Shown here in pieces: positions 36,179 through 45,510 of a stretch of 58,157 nucleotides of DNA (positions are counted from its first letter, which is position 1; each line of letters starts with the position of its first letter). This stretch comes from Nonomuraea deserti (GTDB taxonomy: Bacteria > Actinomycetota > Actinomycetes > Streptosporangiales > Streptosporangiaceae). The notes under the pieces were generated by a model. The model was not told the origin of the DNA and did no database searches. It was given only the letters and a program-made list of their open reading frames with translations. The stretch covers positions 1-58,157 of the forward strand of contig NZ_SMKO01000039.1 of NCBI RefSeq assembly GCF_004348685.1. Reading direction: 5' to 3'. A program made the translations under genes and the position numbers.

Positions 36179-36808
36179 ATGGTGGACGCCTCAGCCGACG
36201 TCCGCGTGAGTGACCACGCGTTCGGCTTGCTGGACGGCGGCGAGATCCCGATCGAGACAGCCGACTACTCCAACGGTCTCGTCGTGCTCATGTCCGCCGG
36301 AGCGCTCCTCTACACCGGCATCGACACCGGCGTCGTCCACGTCGGCCTCACCCTTGCCTCCCAGCCACCCGACAACCTCGTCCCCGACGCCGGCACCGAT
36401 GACAACCTCGGAGCCTCGTGGCAGGACATCGTCGAGGCGAGCGTGCACGCCCCACGCGGCCAGTTGCGCCTCGATTCCCTGGACACCGGTCCGGTGTCCG
36501 ACGTGCCCCTGCTCAGCCCGCACGGCCCCGGCTGGTATCGGCTGCGCGCCTTCGTCCGCGGCCGCGACACCCACTTCGACGCCGTCGCCGACGCTGCCGT
36601 CGAGGAATATCACCTGCAATTGTGGCCGGCGCCACCGGCGCCGGCCGTGCTCATCCGGACCACCGACCAGTGCGGCGCCGGGCTGCGCTCGGCATCGGCC
36701 CCCGCCTCACACCCGGCCGAGCCTCCGCCCCGGCAGCAGGCGGAACAGCAGACCAGGAACCGGCTGGACCAAGCGATCCGCAAGGCGACGGGCCGGCCGC
36801 CCGCGTGA
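36179..36808 (+). CDS. ComJ/Nin-like beta-sandwich protein, putative inhibitor of the NucB nuclease
   Basis: 209 residues from ATG 36179, AAGGAAGG upstream, no signal peptide. The pattern VSDHAFGLLDGGEIPIET, NGLVVLMSAGALLYTGIDTG, a strand EASVHAPRGQLRL, then GPGWYRLRAFVRGRD and VEEYHLQLWPAPP is that of small all-beta proteins. It resembles the Bacillus NucA inhibitor Nin/ComJ in layout (a YxxF/DHxF start, and a C-terminal YxLxxW). Similarity is distant and seen by eye only. The place directly after a NucA/NucB gene supports an inhibitor role. The last 50 residues are a charged tail. Confidence 0.6.
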   Translation: MVDASADVRVSDHAFGLLDGGEIPIETADYSNGLVVLMSAGALLYTGIDTGVVHVGLTLASQPPDNLVPDAGTDDNLGASWQDIVEASVHAPRGQLRLDSLDTGPVSDVPLLSPHGPGWYRLRAFVRGRDTHFDAVADAAVEEYHLQLWPAPPAPAVLIRTTDQCGAGLRSASAPASHPAEPPPRQQAEQQTRNRLDQAIRKATGRPPA

Positions 36809-36821
36809 CCGTTCCAGCGCA

Positions 36822-37050
36822 AACGCTGGGCATCACGCTTGGCTCGCAGGTCGTCCAAGCCCCCGGGCATGGCAGGGGAGTCGATGTCGACCTCGGCCAG
36901 ATCCCATCCTTGTGCCTGGTCGACAGCTTGCGGGCTGTCGATGACCTCCACTTCGGCGAACGTCTCCAGGACCTCCCGGGCCGACGTCGCATGGACCCAC
37001 CACCACGCCCCGCCCATGCCGTAGCCATGCACCCGCTCGAACACCCGGCG
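36822..37050 (-). pseudogene. Fragment of a conserved actinomycete protein of unknown function
   Basis: The minus strand reads GGAWWWVHATSAREVLETFA, EVEVIDSPQAVDQAQGWDLA and LDDLRAKRDAQR, which looks like the conserved N-terminal part of a small cytoplasmic family. After RDAQR the family-like pattern stops and the frame runs antisense through the preceding gene. The start is unclear (GTG near 37044 or ATG 37019). Confidence 0.4.
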
Positions 37051-37269
37051 CTGAACAGGCTCACGGCGAGCACGAGCACGAGCCCGGCTCGTCGGCGGGA
37101 ACGCCCGGCCCGGGGACGATGCGCAAGGTCGGATCGCGGCATGCCGGCATGGTAGCCGCGCCCTGCCGGGGCCGGTCCCCACACGGAGTTCCGCCCGTTG
37201 AGAGGGACAGGTCTCTCGCAGTTCTTCCCGGTCGACCGGCGTGCGAGCCGGGCCTTCGACACCGGCCGG

Positions 37270-39972
37270 CTAAGGGCCTGCCGTGGGCCGCGCGTAGATG
37301 TTCCCGGTGGAGCTGCCGATGTAGAGGAAGCCGTCTTTCACGACAGGGCCGGTCACGGCGGTGCCGCCGGTCCGGAACCTCGATCGCACCGTGCCGGTGG
37401 CGGGGTCGAGGGCATGGAGCGTTCCCTCGCGGTCGGAGACGTGGACGGATCCTGCCGCCGCCACGGGGCCGGCGTCGCGGCCACCGGGCAGCGGGAGACG
37501 CCAGCGCGTCTCGCCCGTGGTGGTGTCGAGTGCGTACAGCGTACGGTCGCGGCCGGCGGTGTACACGAGTCCGTCCGCCACGGCGGCGCTCCATTCGAAC
37601 AGGGGCTGGTCGCCCCTGGCCTGGAAGTCCCACAGGGGGGTGCCCGTGGCGGCTTCCAGCGCGTACGTGGTGCCCTCGTCGTCGCCCACGTACACGGTCC
37701 CGCCGGCCACCGTCGGGCGGGAGGAGATGGCGCCCGCGATCCGTGACCTCCATCGGAGCTCGCCTGAGACGGCGTCCAGGGCGTTCACGTCGCCGTTGCC
37801 GCTCGTGGCGTAGACGGTTCCGCCGGCCCGTAGCAGGAGGACGCGGTCGTGTTCCGCGCCGAGCCGGTGGCGCCGCTTCTCGGTTCCGGTGGCGGGGTCC
37901 AGGGCGTACATCACGCCGTGGTCGCTGCCGGTGAGGACGACGTCCCCGGCCAGCACGGGCTCGGGGGTGAGCATGTCGCCCGCCGGCTCGAAGCTCCACA
38001 GCCGCTTGCCGGAGGCGGCGTCGAGCGCGACGAGTTCGGCCTTCGAGGACCAGGTGGGGTCCCTGGTCCAGAGGTAGAGGCGGCCCGCCGCGACCACGAG
38101 GTCGCCGAACACGGTGATCTTCTGGCTCCACCTCGGGCGGCCGGTGGCCGTGTCCAGCGCCACCAGCCCGCCGGTGCTGTTGGCCGCGTACACGGTGCCG
38201 TGCGCCACCACGTGGCCGTCCACCACGGAAGCGCCCGTCCGATAGCGCCACCGCACCGCGCCGGTGGCGGCGTCCAGCGCGGACACCGTGCCGTCGCCGC
38301 TGGCGGCGTAGACGACGCCGCCGGTCACCACCGGCTCGGTACGCACGGCCGCGTCGGTCGGGAAACTCCACCCGCGTTCGCGCACGGGGGCGAGGGCGGG
38401 GGCGCGGGCGCCGGGCTCGTACCGGGCGAGCAGACGGTCGCGCAGCAGCGGGGAGACGAGCCGCACGGCCTGCCGCGATGACGAGGTCAGCCGGACGATG
38501 ACGGGGCCCACGTTGATGATCGTCGCGCCGTAGAAACCGTTCGTCTCGTTCACCGTGTAGGTCAGGAAGCCCGGGGCCTCGGTGGTGGGATCGATGGCGC
38601 CGGTCTCTTTGATGGCGGCGGTCTCGGCGGCGTACAGCTTGCGCGCGCTCGCGTCCGACGGCGACACCCATTCCACGGACAACGAGACGACGGCACCGTC
38701 GTCGGCCGGCGGTATCCAGTCGCATTTCGCCGCGCCGTCCGTCGCCGGGGCCGCGTGGTAGCCGTCGGCGAAGGTCGCCAGGTCGCGGCCGGTCAGCAGG
38801 CCACAGGCGGCCGGCCAGGCGATCGTCGGGCGGGCGGTCCCGTAGATCGGCCTGTACGCGGTGAGCCGCTCGTCCCCGGGGACATCGCTGAACACGAAGG
38901 CCATGTCCTGGCTCGTCCCGGCGAGGGAGACCAGGTGAGCGGGTAGATCGATCGGCAGCCCGCCGAGCCGTCCGGTGCCGGGGTCCACGGAGATCAGGTA
39001 GGCGGGCAGCGGCCAGGCGGAGTCCTGCAGCGTACGGCCCTGATCGTTCGCCACGGTAAAGGAACCGGCGTACAGGGGAGGGTTCCAGCGGTCCGGAGCC
39101 GTGACCTTGGCGGCCTGCGAGCCGGTGGACAGCAGACGGCCGTCGGGCCCGAAGAAGAAGTCGTCCTGGCCCGCCCTGGCGCGCACGTACCCTTCGGCGT
39201 TGGCCGTGAGCCCGATGGGCGGGCCACCGTCCTTCGGGGAGGCCGACGACGGCAACAGGTGTGTCGTGACCTGCCGCAGGGTGCGCGGATCGATCGAGGC
39301 CAGCCGCAACTCGTTGCCCTGGCAGTAGCTGAGCAGGCGCACCGATCGGGCCGTCGCGGCGCCGGTCAGCCGGCAGCCTCGCGGATAGGTCACCTTGGCC
39401 GTGGTCGTTCCGGTCCGCGCATCGAGGGCTCGGATGCCGAGGGGTTCGTCCGGCTGCTCGAACACCACGATGCTGCGCTCGGTCGCCATGATCCGGGGGC
39501 CGTGGTACGAGCCGGTGTCGTCGAGCCGGGGCTGACGGAGGTGGGTGGTGATCGTGCGCCGCCACAGGGGCGCGCCCGTGGCCAGGTCGTGGCCGTACAG
39601 GGTCTGCTCGGCGCCGTCCGGTTCTCCTCTGGCGACGACGAGCGTGTCGCCCGCGATCCAGACGCCGGTGACAGGCGCGGGCCGGGCCGGGTCGGTGGGG
39701 ATGGTGCGCTGGAGCGCGCCCGTGCGCGGGTCGTGGACGCGTACGGTGCCCTGGCGCGTGGCCACGGTGACCGCCCGGGCGGACACGGCGTGGCCCGGGG
39801 CCCCCAGGAACTCGACGCCGTACTCGGCATCCGCCGGCACCGACCACGACGCTCGCCACTCGACGGGTACGCGGGGACGCCTCGCGGCGTCGTCCACGGC
39901 CCCGGCCGAGCAGGTCGCCAGGATGACCACGAGCAGGGCCGCGGCTGACCGGTACCCGCGCGCGGTCAGCAC
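37270..39972 (-). CDS. PQQ-binding-like beta-propeller protein, exported
   Basis: 900 residues from GTG 39972, which overlaps the stop of the upstream gene by 7 nt. A hydrophobic N-terminus (LLVVILATC) gives a signal peptide and a possible but atypical lipobox (LATC, Thr at -1). The first half is a propeller-like region with Cys-rich insertions. From about residue 550 there are at least eight repeats of the PQQ/WD-like type (VYAASGDGTVSALDAATGAV, VYVGDDEGTTYALEAATG, LYALDTTTGETRW). Such domains serve as scaffolds outside the membrane, as in BamB or sensor partners. It is probably paired with the membrane protein encoded just before it. Confidence 0.85.
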   Translation of the reverse strand: MLTARGYRSAAALLVVILATCSAGAVDDAARRPRVPVEWRASWSVPADAEYGVEFLGAPGHAVSARAVTVATRQGTVRVHDPRTGALQRTIPTDPARPAPVTGVWIAGDTLVVARGEPDGAEQTLYGHDLATGAPLWRRTITTHLRQPRLDDTGSYHGPRIMATERSIVVFEQPDEPLGIRALDARTGTTTAKVTYPRGCRLTGAATARSVRLLSYCQGNELRLASIDPRTLRQVTTHLLPSSASPKDGGPPIGLTANAEGYVRARAGQDDFFFGPDGRLLSTGSQAAKVTAPDRWNPPLYAGSFTVANDQGRTLQDSAWPLPAYLISVDPGTGRLGGLPIDLPAHLVSLAGTSQDMAFVFSDVPGDERLTAYRPIYGTARPTIAWPAACGLLTGRDLATFADGYHAAPATDGAAKCDWIPPADDGAVVSLSVEWVSPSDASARKLYAAETAAIKETGAIDPTTEAPGFLTYTVNETNGFYGATIINVGPVIVRLTSSSRQAVRLVSPLLRDRLLARYEPGARAPALAPVRERGWSFPTDAAVRTEPVVTGGVVYAASGDGTVSALDAATGAVRWRYRTGASVVDGHVVAHGTVYAANSTGGLVALDTATGRPRWSQKITVFGDLVVAAGRLYLWTRDPTWSSKAELVALDAASGKRLWSFEPAGDMLTPEPVLAGDVVLTGSDHGVMYALDPATGTEKRRHRLGAEHDRVLLLRAGGTVYATSGNGDVNALDAVSGELRWRSRIAGAISSRPTVAGGTVYVGDDEGTTYALEAATGTPLWDFQARGDQPLFEWSAAVADGLVYTAGRDRTLYALDTTTGETRWRLPLPGGRDAGPVAAAGSVHVSDREGTLHALDPATGTVRSRFRTGGTAVTGPVVKDGFLYIGSSTGNIYARPTAGP

Positions 39973-40817
39973 TTCCCGGCCTTGGCGAGCTTCCGTTCGA
40001 TCGCGCACGCGCCGCTCCTGGAGATCGGCTGCCAGCCGCCGAGCGGAGAGGTCGTGTAGTAGGCGTGGTAGGTGCTGGAGGTGCCGGTCACCCGGAACGG
40101 GGTTCCGTCCGGCCCCCGAACCGTCACCTGCTCGGTCCGGTCCCCCGTGAGCACGGTGACGAGCAGGTCGAAAGCGTAGTAGGCGGCCGTGCCCGTGACC
40201 GTCATGGAAAGCGTGACTCGTTCGTCCCGTTCGAGGTCGATCTGCTTCTTCCTGAAGTACGAGGTGTCCGGGTCCTCGGGAGAGGTGAAGCGGGGTGCGG
40301 GGTCGTCGAGGTCGGCGGAGAGTTCGATCGTGGCGGCCTCTCCGGCGGGGTTGAAGATGAACAGCGCGCCGTCCGAGACGGGCTTGCGGTCGAGGACGCG
40401 CGGCTGGATGTCGACGATGCGCAGGCTGCTGCGGTTGCCGACGAGGACGACGGTGAGGTCGGCGGTCTCGAGCGGAGCTCGGTCGTGGCGCGTCATGACC
40501 GAGTCGCGTCGCGAGCCGGACGCGGTGCCGAGCAGGACCGCCCGGTCCGCCGGGTCGGTCACCGCTTCGCGCAGGGCGGTGTCCTGCGCGGCGTAGTCGA
40601 CAGCCACGTGGCCGACCTTGATCGGGGGCTCGCCGCCGATGTTGTCGACGGCGTCGGGGCCGCGCGCGTTGAACCAGGCGGAGAACACGACGCCGACGGC
40701 CGCGACGATCACGGCGCTGACGATTCCCGCCAGCCACGTCCGCATGGCTTTCCACCCTCCGGCCTCTTCGGTACGGGAGGCGGATGCGGCACGCCTCTTC
40801 TGGCGCACTTTGGCCAT
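39966..40817 (-). CDS. Single-pass membrane protein partner of the propeller protein
   Basis: 283 residues from ATG 40817. A basic N-terminus (MAKVRQKRRAAS) is followed by one transmembrane helix near 31-48 (IVSAVIVAAVGVVFSAWF) and an extracellular part with beta-rich sequence, ending in a Cys pair (GACAIERKLAKAGKC). Its stop overlaps the propeller gene start, which implies coupled translation and a common function at the cell surface. No family is recognised. Confidence 0.7.
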   Translation of the reverse strand: MAKVRQKRRAASASRTEEAGGWKAMRTWLAGIVSAVIVAAVGVVFSAWFNARGPDAVDNIGGEPPIKVGHVAVDYAAQDTALREAVTDPADRAVLLGTASGSRRDSVMTRHDRAPLETADLTVVLVGNRSSLRIVDIQPRVLDRKPVSDGALFIFNPAGEAATIELSADLDDPAPRFTSPEDPDTSYFRKKQIDLERDERVTLSMTVTGTAAYYAFDLLVTVLTGDRTEQVTVRGPDGTPFRVTGTSSTYHAYYTTSPLGGWQPISRSGACAIERKLAKAGKC

Positions 40818-41049
40818 GGGGCGTCCCCTTCGTCGGCGGCGTACGGCAGCTGATTCATAGCTGATGGGACGGTCGTATTGCCGCGCCGTTGACGAATTCA
40901 GTCTGAGGGTTTCCGCATTATGTGCGGCGAATCAGGCCCGTAAGCATATGGGCCACATGATTTCCCTTCGAGGTGTGCGTCCAGAAAAGCCCGCGTTCGC
41001 CGGCTCACCGTCACCAACGGCGCGTGCGGTCTTCGCGCGGGCTCCGCGT

Positions 41050-41688
41050 TCACTGTCGGCGCATCAGCAGGCGACCCTGGCGGAACCGTTCCCCCTCGTG
41101 AGGCTCGCGCAGCACCCGGCCGACTTCGACGAAGTCGGCGGCGCGTGCGAGCGCGGCCAGTTCGTCGATCGGCCACCGATATGCCGGCGTCACCTTGTGG
41201 TCGAAGGGCGTCACCGGGTCCCCTTCGGACTCGAAGAAGCCGAGCAGGAGATGGCCGCCCGGGGCCAGAACGCGGCGGAACTCCCTCAAGTACGCCGGCA
41301 GCTCCTCCGGGGGCGTATGGATGACGGAGTACCAGGACACGATGCCCCGCAGCCCTCCATCGGCCAGATCCAGGGCGTCCATCGAACCGACCTCGAAGCG
41401 CAGCTCCGGATAGGCCTCACGGGCAAGATCGATCATCACCGGCGACAGGTCAAGGCCGAAAACGTCCAGACCCAGCTTCTGCAGGTACGCCGTCACATAT
41501 CCAGGGCCACATCCGAGCTCGGCGACCGGCCCGCCACCGGCGGTCCGCACGACCTCGGCGAACACGTCCAGCGCCGCGCGATCCAGCGGCTGGTCATCGA
41601 GCGCGCGCTGGAAGAGGTCAGCGTAAAGAGCGGCGACAGCGTCGTAGGCATCCGCTGTGGCAGTGAGATAGGAGGGGCGTTCGGTCAT
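41050..41688 (-). CDS. Class I SAM-dependent methyltransferase
   Basis: 212 residues. PVAELGCGPGYVTAYLQKLG is motif I, VFGLDLSPVMIDLAREAY motif II, and VSWYSVIHTPPEELPAYLRE with LAPGGHLLLGFFES completes the Methyltransf_11/25 pattern. Substrate unknown. Not closely related to the methyltransferase at 33 kb. It stands alone on the minus strand. Confidence 0.88.
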   Translation of the reverse strand: MTERPSYLTATADAYDAVAALYADLFQRALDDQPLDRAALDVFAEVVRTAGGGPVAELGCGPGYVTAYLQKLGLDVFGLDLSPVMIDLAREAYPELRFEVGSMDALDLADGGLRGIVSWYSVIHTPPEELPAYLREFRRVLAPGGHLLLGFFESEGDPVTPFDHKVTPAYRWPIDELAALARAADFVEVGRVLREPHEGERFRQGRLLMRRQ

Positions 41689-41940
41689 GACGGGTCACCC
41701 TACTCGATTCGCCCCAAGCGCCATGAGGGGTTCGAAGCGCTCCTCGTCGTACGCCTCCTCGGTGGCCGGCAGGAAGGGCGTGCGGGCCGGCGTTGAGGAA
41801 CAGGGCCTCGGCCCCGGGGATCAAGGTTGCATGGGCACAGGGAACTTCGTATCGAACATGTGATCCAAAGTTGCGGCCTTCCGGGGCTATGATCTTGCTG
41901 TTCGCCGACAAGGGCGGGCACCACCGGACAGGAGATCGAC

Positions 41941-42020
41941 TTGAGGCGTGCGCTGATCGCGTTGGGCATCGGCCTGAGCGTGCTGGCATCCACAACCGTC
42001 ACCGCGCCGGCCCCCCTGCC
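41941..42020 (+). pseudogene. Signal-peptide fragment of a lost secreted protein
   Basis: From TTG 41941 (AGGAGA upstream) the frame reads LRRALIALGIGLSVLAST and TVTAPAP, a normal signal peptide. After about 42020 it runs antisense into the truncated SARP gene. The rest of the gene has been deleted. Confidence 0.5.
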
Positions 42021-42947
42021 CCGATACCACGCAGACGGGCACCGTGGGCGTCGGCGGCTTCCGCGCGGGCGGCGCGGCCTCCGCCCGGCCGTGCTCGCGG
42101 CAGAGCGTACCGGCCGCCGCGGCGAGTTCCTCTCGCCTGCCGACGAAGTCGGCGATGTCCAAGGGGAGCTGGCAGATCCCCCCGCGCGGCGATCCGAGCG
42201 CGACGGGTTGCAGCTTTCCGTCAAGAATCATCGCCTGCAGCCGTCGCAGGTCCGCGCCGGGTTCGACGCCCAGCTCCGCCACGAGCGCGTGGCGGGCCCG
42301 CTGGTACGCGTCGAGCGCCTTGTCCCGCCGGCCTGTCCGTGCGAGGGCCAGGATCAACAGGTACCAGGCCCTTTCCCTTAACTGCTCTTCGGCCAGGAGG
42401 CGGCAGATGTCATCGATGGCCTCCTGGGGCGGTCGAGGGCGATCCTCGCCTCCGCGAGGTCGAGGCGCGCCCGCGTACGCCGCTCCTTCACCTCGGCGAC
42501 ACGGGCGAGCACCTCGCTCCCCAGCGGCGTGCCCTCGGCGAGTTCGCCACGCCACAGGTCCAGCGCCCGCTCGAACCGTTCGGCCGCGCGCTCGGGCTCG
42601 CCCGTGCCGGCCTCCAGCCGGGCGAGGCGTACCTCCTCGTCGAAGGCGAGCAGGTCGACCTCCTCCGCGCCCGCTTCCAGCACGTAGCCGGACTGCCTGG
42701 TGAGCAGGCGCGTCCCCGCCGGTAGCGCCTTTCTCAGCCGGGCGACGTACGTCTGGAGGTTGGCGACGGCCGAGGAGGGAGGACTTTCCCACAGCGCGGC
42801 GATGAGCCGGTCCCGGGAAACGGTGGTGTTGACGTTGAGCAGCAGGACGGCCAGCAACGCGCTCTGCTTGCCATTCAGCTTGACTGACTCCTGCTCGCCC
42901 ACGCGGACGCGCACGGGCCCCAGGACGCCGAAGGTCGCACTCGCCAA
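42020..42947 (-). pseudogene. SARP/BTAD-type transcriptional regulator, frameshifted and truncated
   Basis: The gene starts at ATG 42947. Residues 1-95 form an OmpR-type winged helix (FGVLGPVRVRVGEQ, AALWESPPSSAVANLQTYVA), and the BTAD domain follows (LLAFDEEVRLARLEAGTGEP). At about 42430 the frame changes: LDRP, then EAIDDICRLLAEEQLRERAW. One C missing from the CCCC run explains it. After DIADFVGRREELAA the NTPase part ends at VVSGQGG, just before the expected VGKT, and meets a plus-strand signal-peptide fragment. SARPs activate antibiotic clusters. This copy is dead or badly damaged. Confidence 0.75.
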
Positions 42948-43019
42948 GTCGCGCTCCCCACCTGTGATGGTGAGCCGATCATTACCCTTGGCGCACCCTC
43001 GTTCAAGACGGCGTGGGCG

Positions 43020-44249
43020 TCAGTCGTCGAGCGCCTGGTAGAGCGTGGTCCAGAAGTCGTGCATGAGCCGCATCGGGTCCGGGACCGATGCCCCGACCTG
43101 GGTGAGCAGGACGCCGGTGAGCTGGTTGGCCGGGTCGGCGTAGCTGGAGGCGCCGCTTCCGCCGTCCCAGCCGTACTGGCCGATGGGCGCGTAGTCGCCG
43201 CGGTAGGTGCGCACCGCCATCCCGAGGCCCCAGCCGCCGTGCTGGCCCTGGCCGTGCGAGATGTGGACGTTGTCGACGGCCATGGCGTGGCGGGCGGCCT
43301 GCTGCTCGGGCGTGAGCCGGTTGGTGGTCATCAGCTCCACGGCGGGCCGGGACAGGATCCGCTCACTTCCGTGCAGGCCGCCGTTCAGCAACATCCGGAA
43401 GTAGGCGTGGTAGTCGTCGACGGTGGAGACCAGCCCGCCGCCGCCCGACGGGAACGCCGGAGGCAGGCTCCAGCGCCCGCCCTCGGCCGCGTCCCACACG
43501 GTGAACTCCCCGGTCCGCGGGTCGGGGGCGTACAGGGGCGGCAGCCGGTCGATCTTGTCGGCGGGCACGTGGAAGCCGGTGTCGGTCATGCCCAGCGGTT
43601 CGAAGACGCGTTCGCGCAGGAAGGTCTCGAACGGCTGTCCGGTGACCCTGGCCACCAGCACGCCGAGCAGGTCGTTGCCGATGTGGTACTGCCAGCGCTC
43701 GCCGGGCTGGTGCATCAGCGGAAGCTCGCCCAGGCGCCGCATCCACTCGTCCGGCTCGGGCATCGGCTCCGGCAGGTTGGGCGTGAGCCCCTGCGCGAAG
43801 ACCGCGTTCATGATCGGCGTGCCCAGCGACGTCATGTCCATACCGAGCCCGAACGTGGACGTCAGCACGTCCCGTACGGTGATCGGCCGTCGCGCCGGCA
43901 CGGTGTCGTCGAGCGGGCCGTCGAACCGCCTCAGCACCTGCCGGTCGGCGAGCTCGGGCAGCCATTCCCGCACCGGGTCGTCGAGCCGCAGCCGGCACTC
44001 GTCGACCAGGATCATCGCCGCCGCGACCGAGACAGGCTTGGACGTGGACGCCATCCGGAAGATCGTGTCGCGGCGCATCGGCGCGCCGCCGTCATGGCGC
44101 ATCGTGCCGAGCGCTTCGACATGCGTCTCGTCGCCCCGGCTGACAAGGGCGACGAGCCCGGGGATCTTCCCGGAGTCGACATGCCGCGCCAGCACGTCGT
44201 GCAGCCTGCGCAGCCCCGTTCCGGTGAAGCCGTTGCCGCCGTTCTCCAT
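43020..44249 (-). CDS. Serine hydrolase, beta-lactamase class C/penicillin-binding-like
   Basis: 409 residues from ATG 44249, with AAGGAG 7 nt upstream; the longer frame to 44525 is not needed. The catalytic STSK is at about 68-71, WQYHIGNDLLGVLVARVTG follows, and YGWDGGSGASSYADP near the end takes the place of the KTG/HxG element. No signal peptide, so cytoplasmic. The family includes esterases (EstB-like) and D-aminopeptidases as well as beta-lactamases; an esterase is most likely. Confidence 0.87.
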   Translation of the reverse strand: MENGGNGFTGTGLRRLHDVLARHVDSGKIPGLVALVSRGDETHVEALGTMRHDGGAPMRRDTIFRMASTSKPVSVAAAMILVDECRLRLDDPVREWLPELADRQVLRRFDGPLDDTVPARRPITVRDVLTSTFGLGMDMTSLGTPIMNAVFAQGLTPNLPEPMPEPDEWMRRLGELPLMHQPGERWQYHIGNDLLGVLVARVTGQPFETFLRERVFEPLGMTDTGFHVPADKIDRLPPLYAPDPRTGEFTVWDAAEGGRWSLPPAFPSGGGGLVSTVDDYHAYFRMLLNGGLHGSERILSRPAVELMTTNRLTPEQQAARHAMAVDNVHISHGQGQHGGWGLGMAVRTYRGDYAPIGQYGWDGGSGASSYADPANQLTGVLLTQVGASVPDPMRLMHDFWTTLYQALDD

Positions 44250-44577
44250 GATTGATCTCCTTGCGTACGAGCCCCGTCCCTGCGCGGTGACCGTGGGCTT
44301 CACGGGCGACGCGCGAGGGCCGGAGCGGGTCCGGCGTGGCCCAGTTCGCAGCCCCGAGGCCGTGATCGCTGGACCGTTCATGGCCTTCACCATCGCCGAC
44401 CGCGCTGACACCGGGCCGTCGCCGCCCTGATGCGGCCCCTGACACGACACCCCACGCGCGGCGGCGGGCTCGAGGGCCGGGCCGAGGGAGCAGCCGCCGG
44501 AGGCGACGGCGGCCTGCCCGGTCATCGCCCCGGCACGACCACGATCAGCGGCTCGGTTCTCCAGGTCGCCCCAGGCC
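44250..44577. other. Intergenic stretch, no gene recognised
   Basis: The serine-hydrolase frame stays open through it, but without domain features. Nothing else is seen. Confidence 0.4.
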
Positions 44578-45261
44578 TCAGCCGGACTCGTCGTCTCCGT
44601 GGCCTGCCGCCGCCCGGCGCCTGCGCCGCCACAAGGTCACGGCCGCGGCGAACAGCGCCAGGGCCGCGAGGAGCAGCCACGAGAACCGTCCCAGGAGCTC
44701 CTCAAGACGAGCGGCCGACGCTCCGGCGAACGCGCCCAGGCCGACGTACACCGCCGACCACAACAAGGAGCCCGCGAGTGAGGCCGGGAGAAACCGGCCG
44801 TAGGGCACGTGCGCGGCCCCGGCGGCTGCGGGCGTGAGCGTGCGCACGACCGGAACCAGCCGGGTGACGAACACCGCCGCCGCGCCGTGGCGGCGTAGCG
44901 CGGCGGTCGCGCGATCCCAGTGGCGCACGCCGAGCCGTCGCACCACCCGGGTGCCGCGCATGCGACCGGCGTACCGGAGCCCGAGCCAGTAGCCGACGTG
45001 GTCGCCGGCGGTGACCCCCAGCGCCACGATCATCAGCATGGCGGCGAACCGCACGGGGGTGGTCGCGGCGACTCCCAGCAGCAGCACGCCCGTCTCGCCG
45101 GGGACGACCGAGCCGACCCCCAACCCCGACTCGGCGAACGCCATGACTCCGGCCACCAACCCGAGCAAAGGGAAGGGGAGATCGCCCACTGCCTGAACGC
45201 CTTCAGCGATCCAGTCCACCCCGTGCCACCGTCCCCCGACCGCTGCTTGCCATGAGCCCAT
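44578..45261 (-). CDS. DedA/SNARE-associated (VTT) family membrane protein
   Basis: 227 residues from ATG 45261 with about five hydrophobic segments. MAFAESGLGVGSVVPGETGVLL has the E-x(n)-PGE motif of DedA proteins. GDHVGYWLGLRYAGRM and FVTRLVPVVRTLTPAAAGAA contain the second conserved block with the Arg residues. DedA proteins flip lipids (C55-P or phosphatidylethanolamine type) and support envelope homeostasis. It stands alone. Confidence 0.88.
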   Translation of the reverse strand: MGSWQAAVGGRWHGVDWIAEGVQAVGDLPFPLLGLVAGVMAFAESGLGVGSVVPGETGVLLLGVAATTPVRFAAMLMIVALGVTAGDHVGYWLGLRYAGRMRGTRVVRRLGVRHWDRATAALRRHGAAAVFVTRLVPVVRTLTPAAAGAAHVPYGRFLPASLAGSLLWSAVYVGLGAFAGASAARLEELLGRFSWLLLAALALFAAAVTLWRRRRRAAAGHGDDESG

Positions 45262-45510
45262 CACTCTGGCAGGGGCACGGTGCACCAGACCAGTCCTTTC
45301 TCGGCTACCCGGCCGGCTCGGCGCCCGCCCTCCGGCTTCTGGGTGGCCGAAGGGCACAGGTCCGCGTTCCCCCGCATGACTGTAGGGCCATTACACCGTT
45401 TGTGTACTATGTGACGCCTTGATGGAGGGCGGCGCCCGGGAGCACCAGCGAGCTGGGCACGCCGTCAAGGCGGACGCTGGCATGTCGACCAGACCGGAGG
45501 TCCCCTCGCC

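Noticed and set aside
37061..39859. 932-residue open frame antisense-parallel to the propeller gene
   Set aside because: Arg/Gly/Pro-rich shadow of the real gene in a shifted frame; no domain features.
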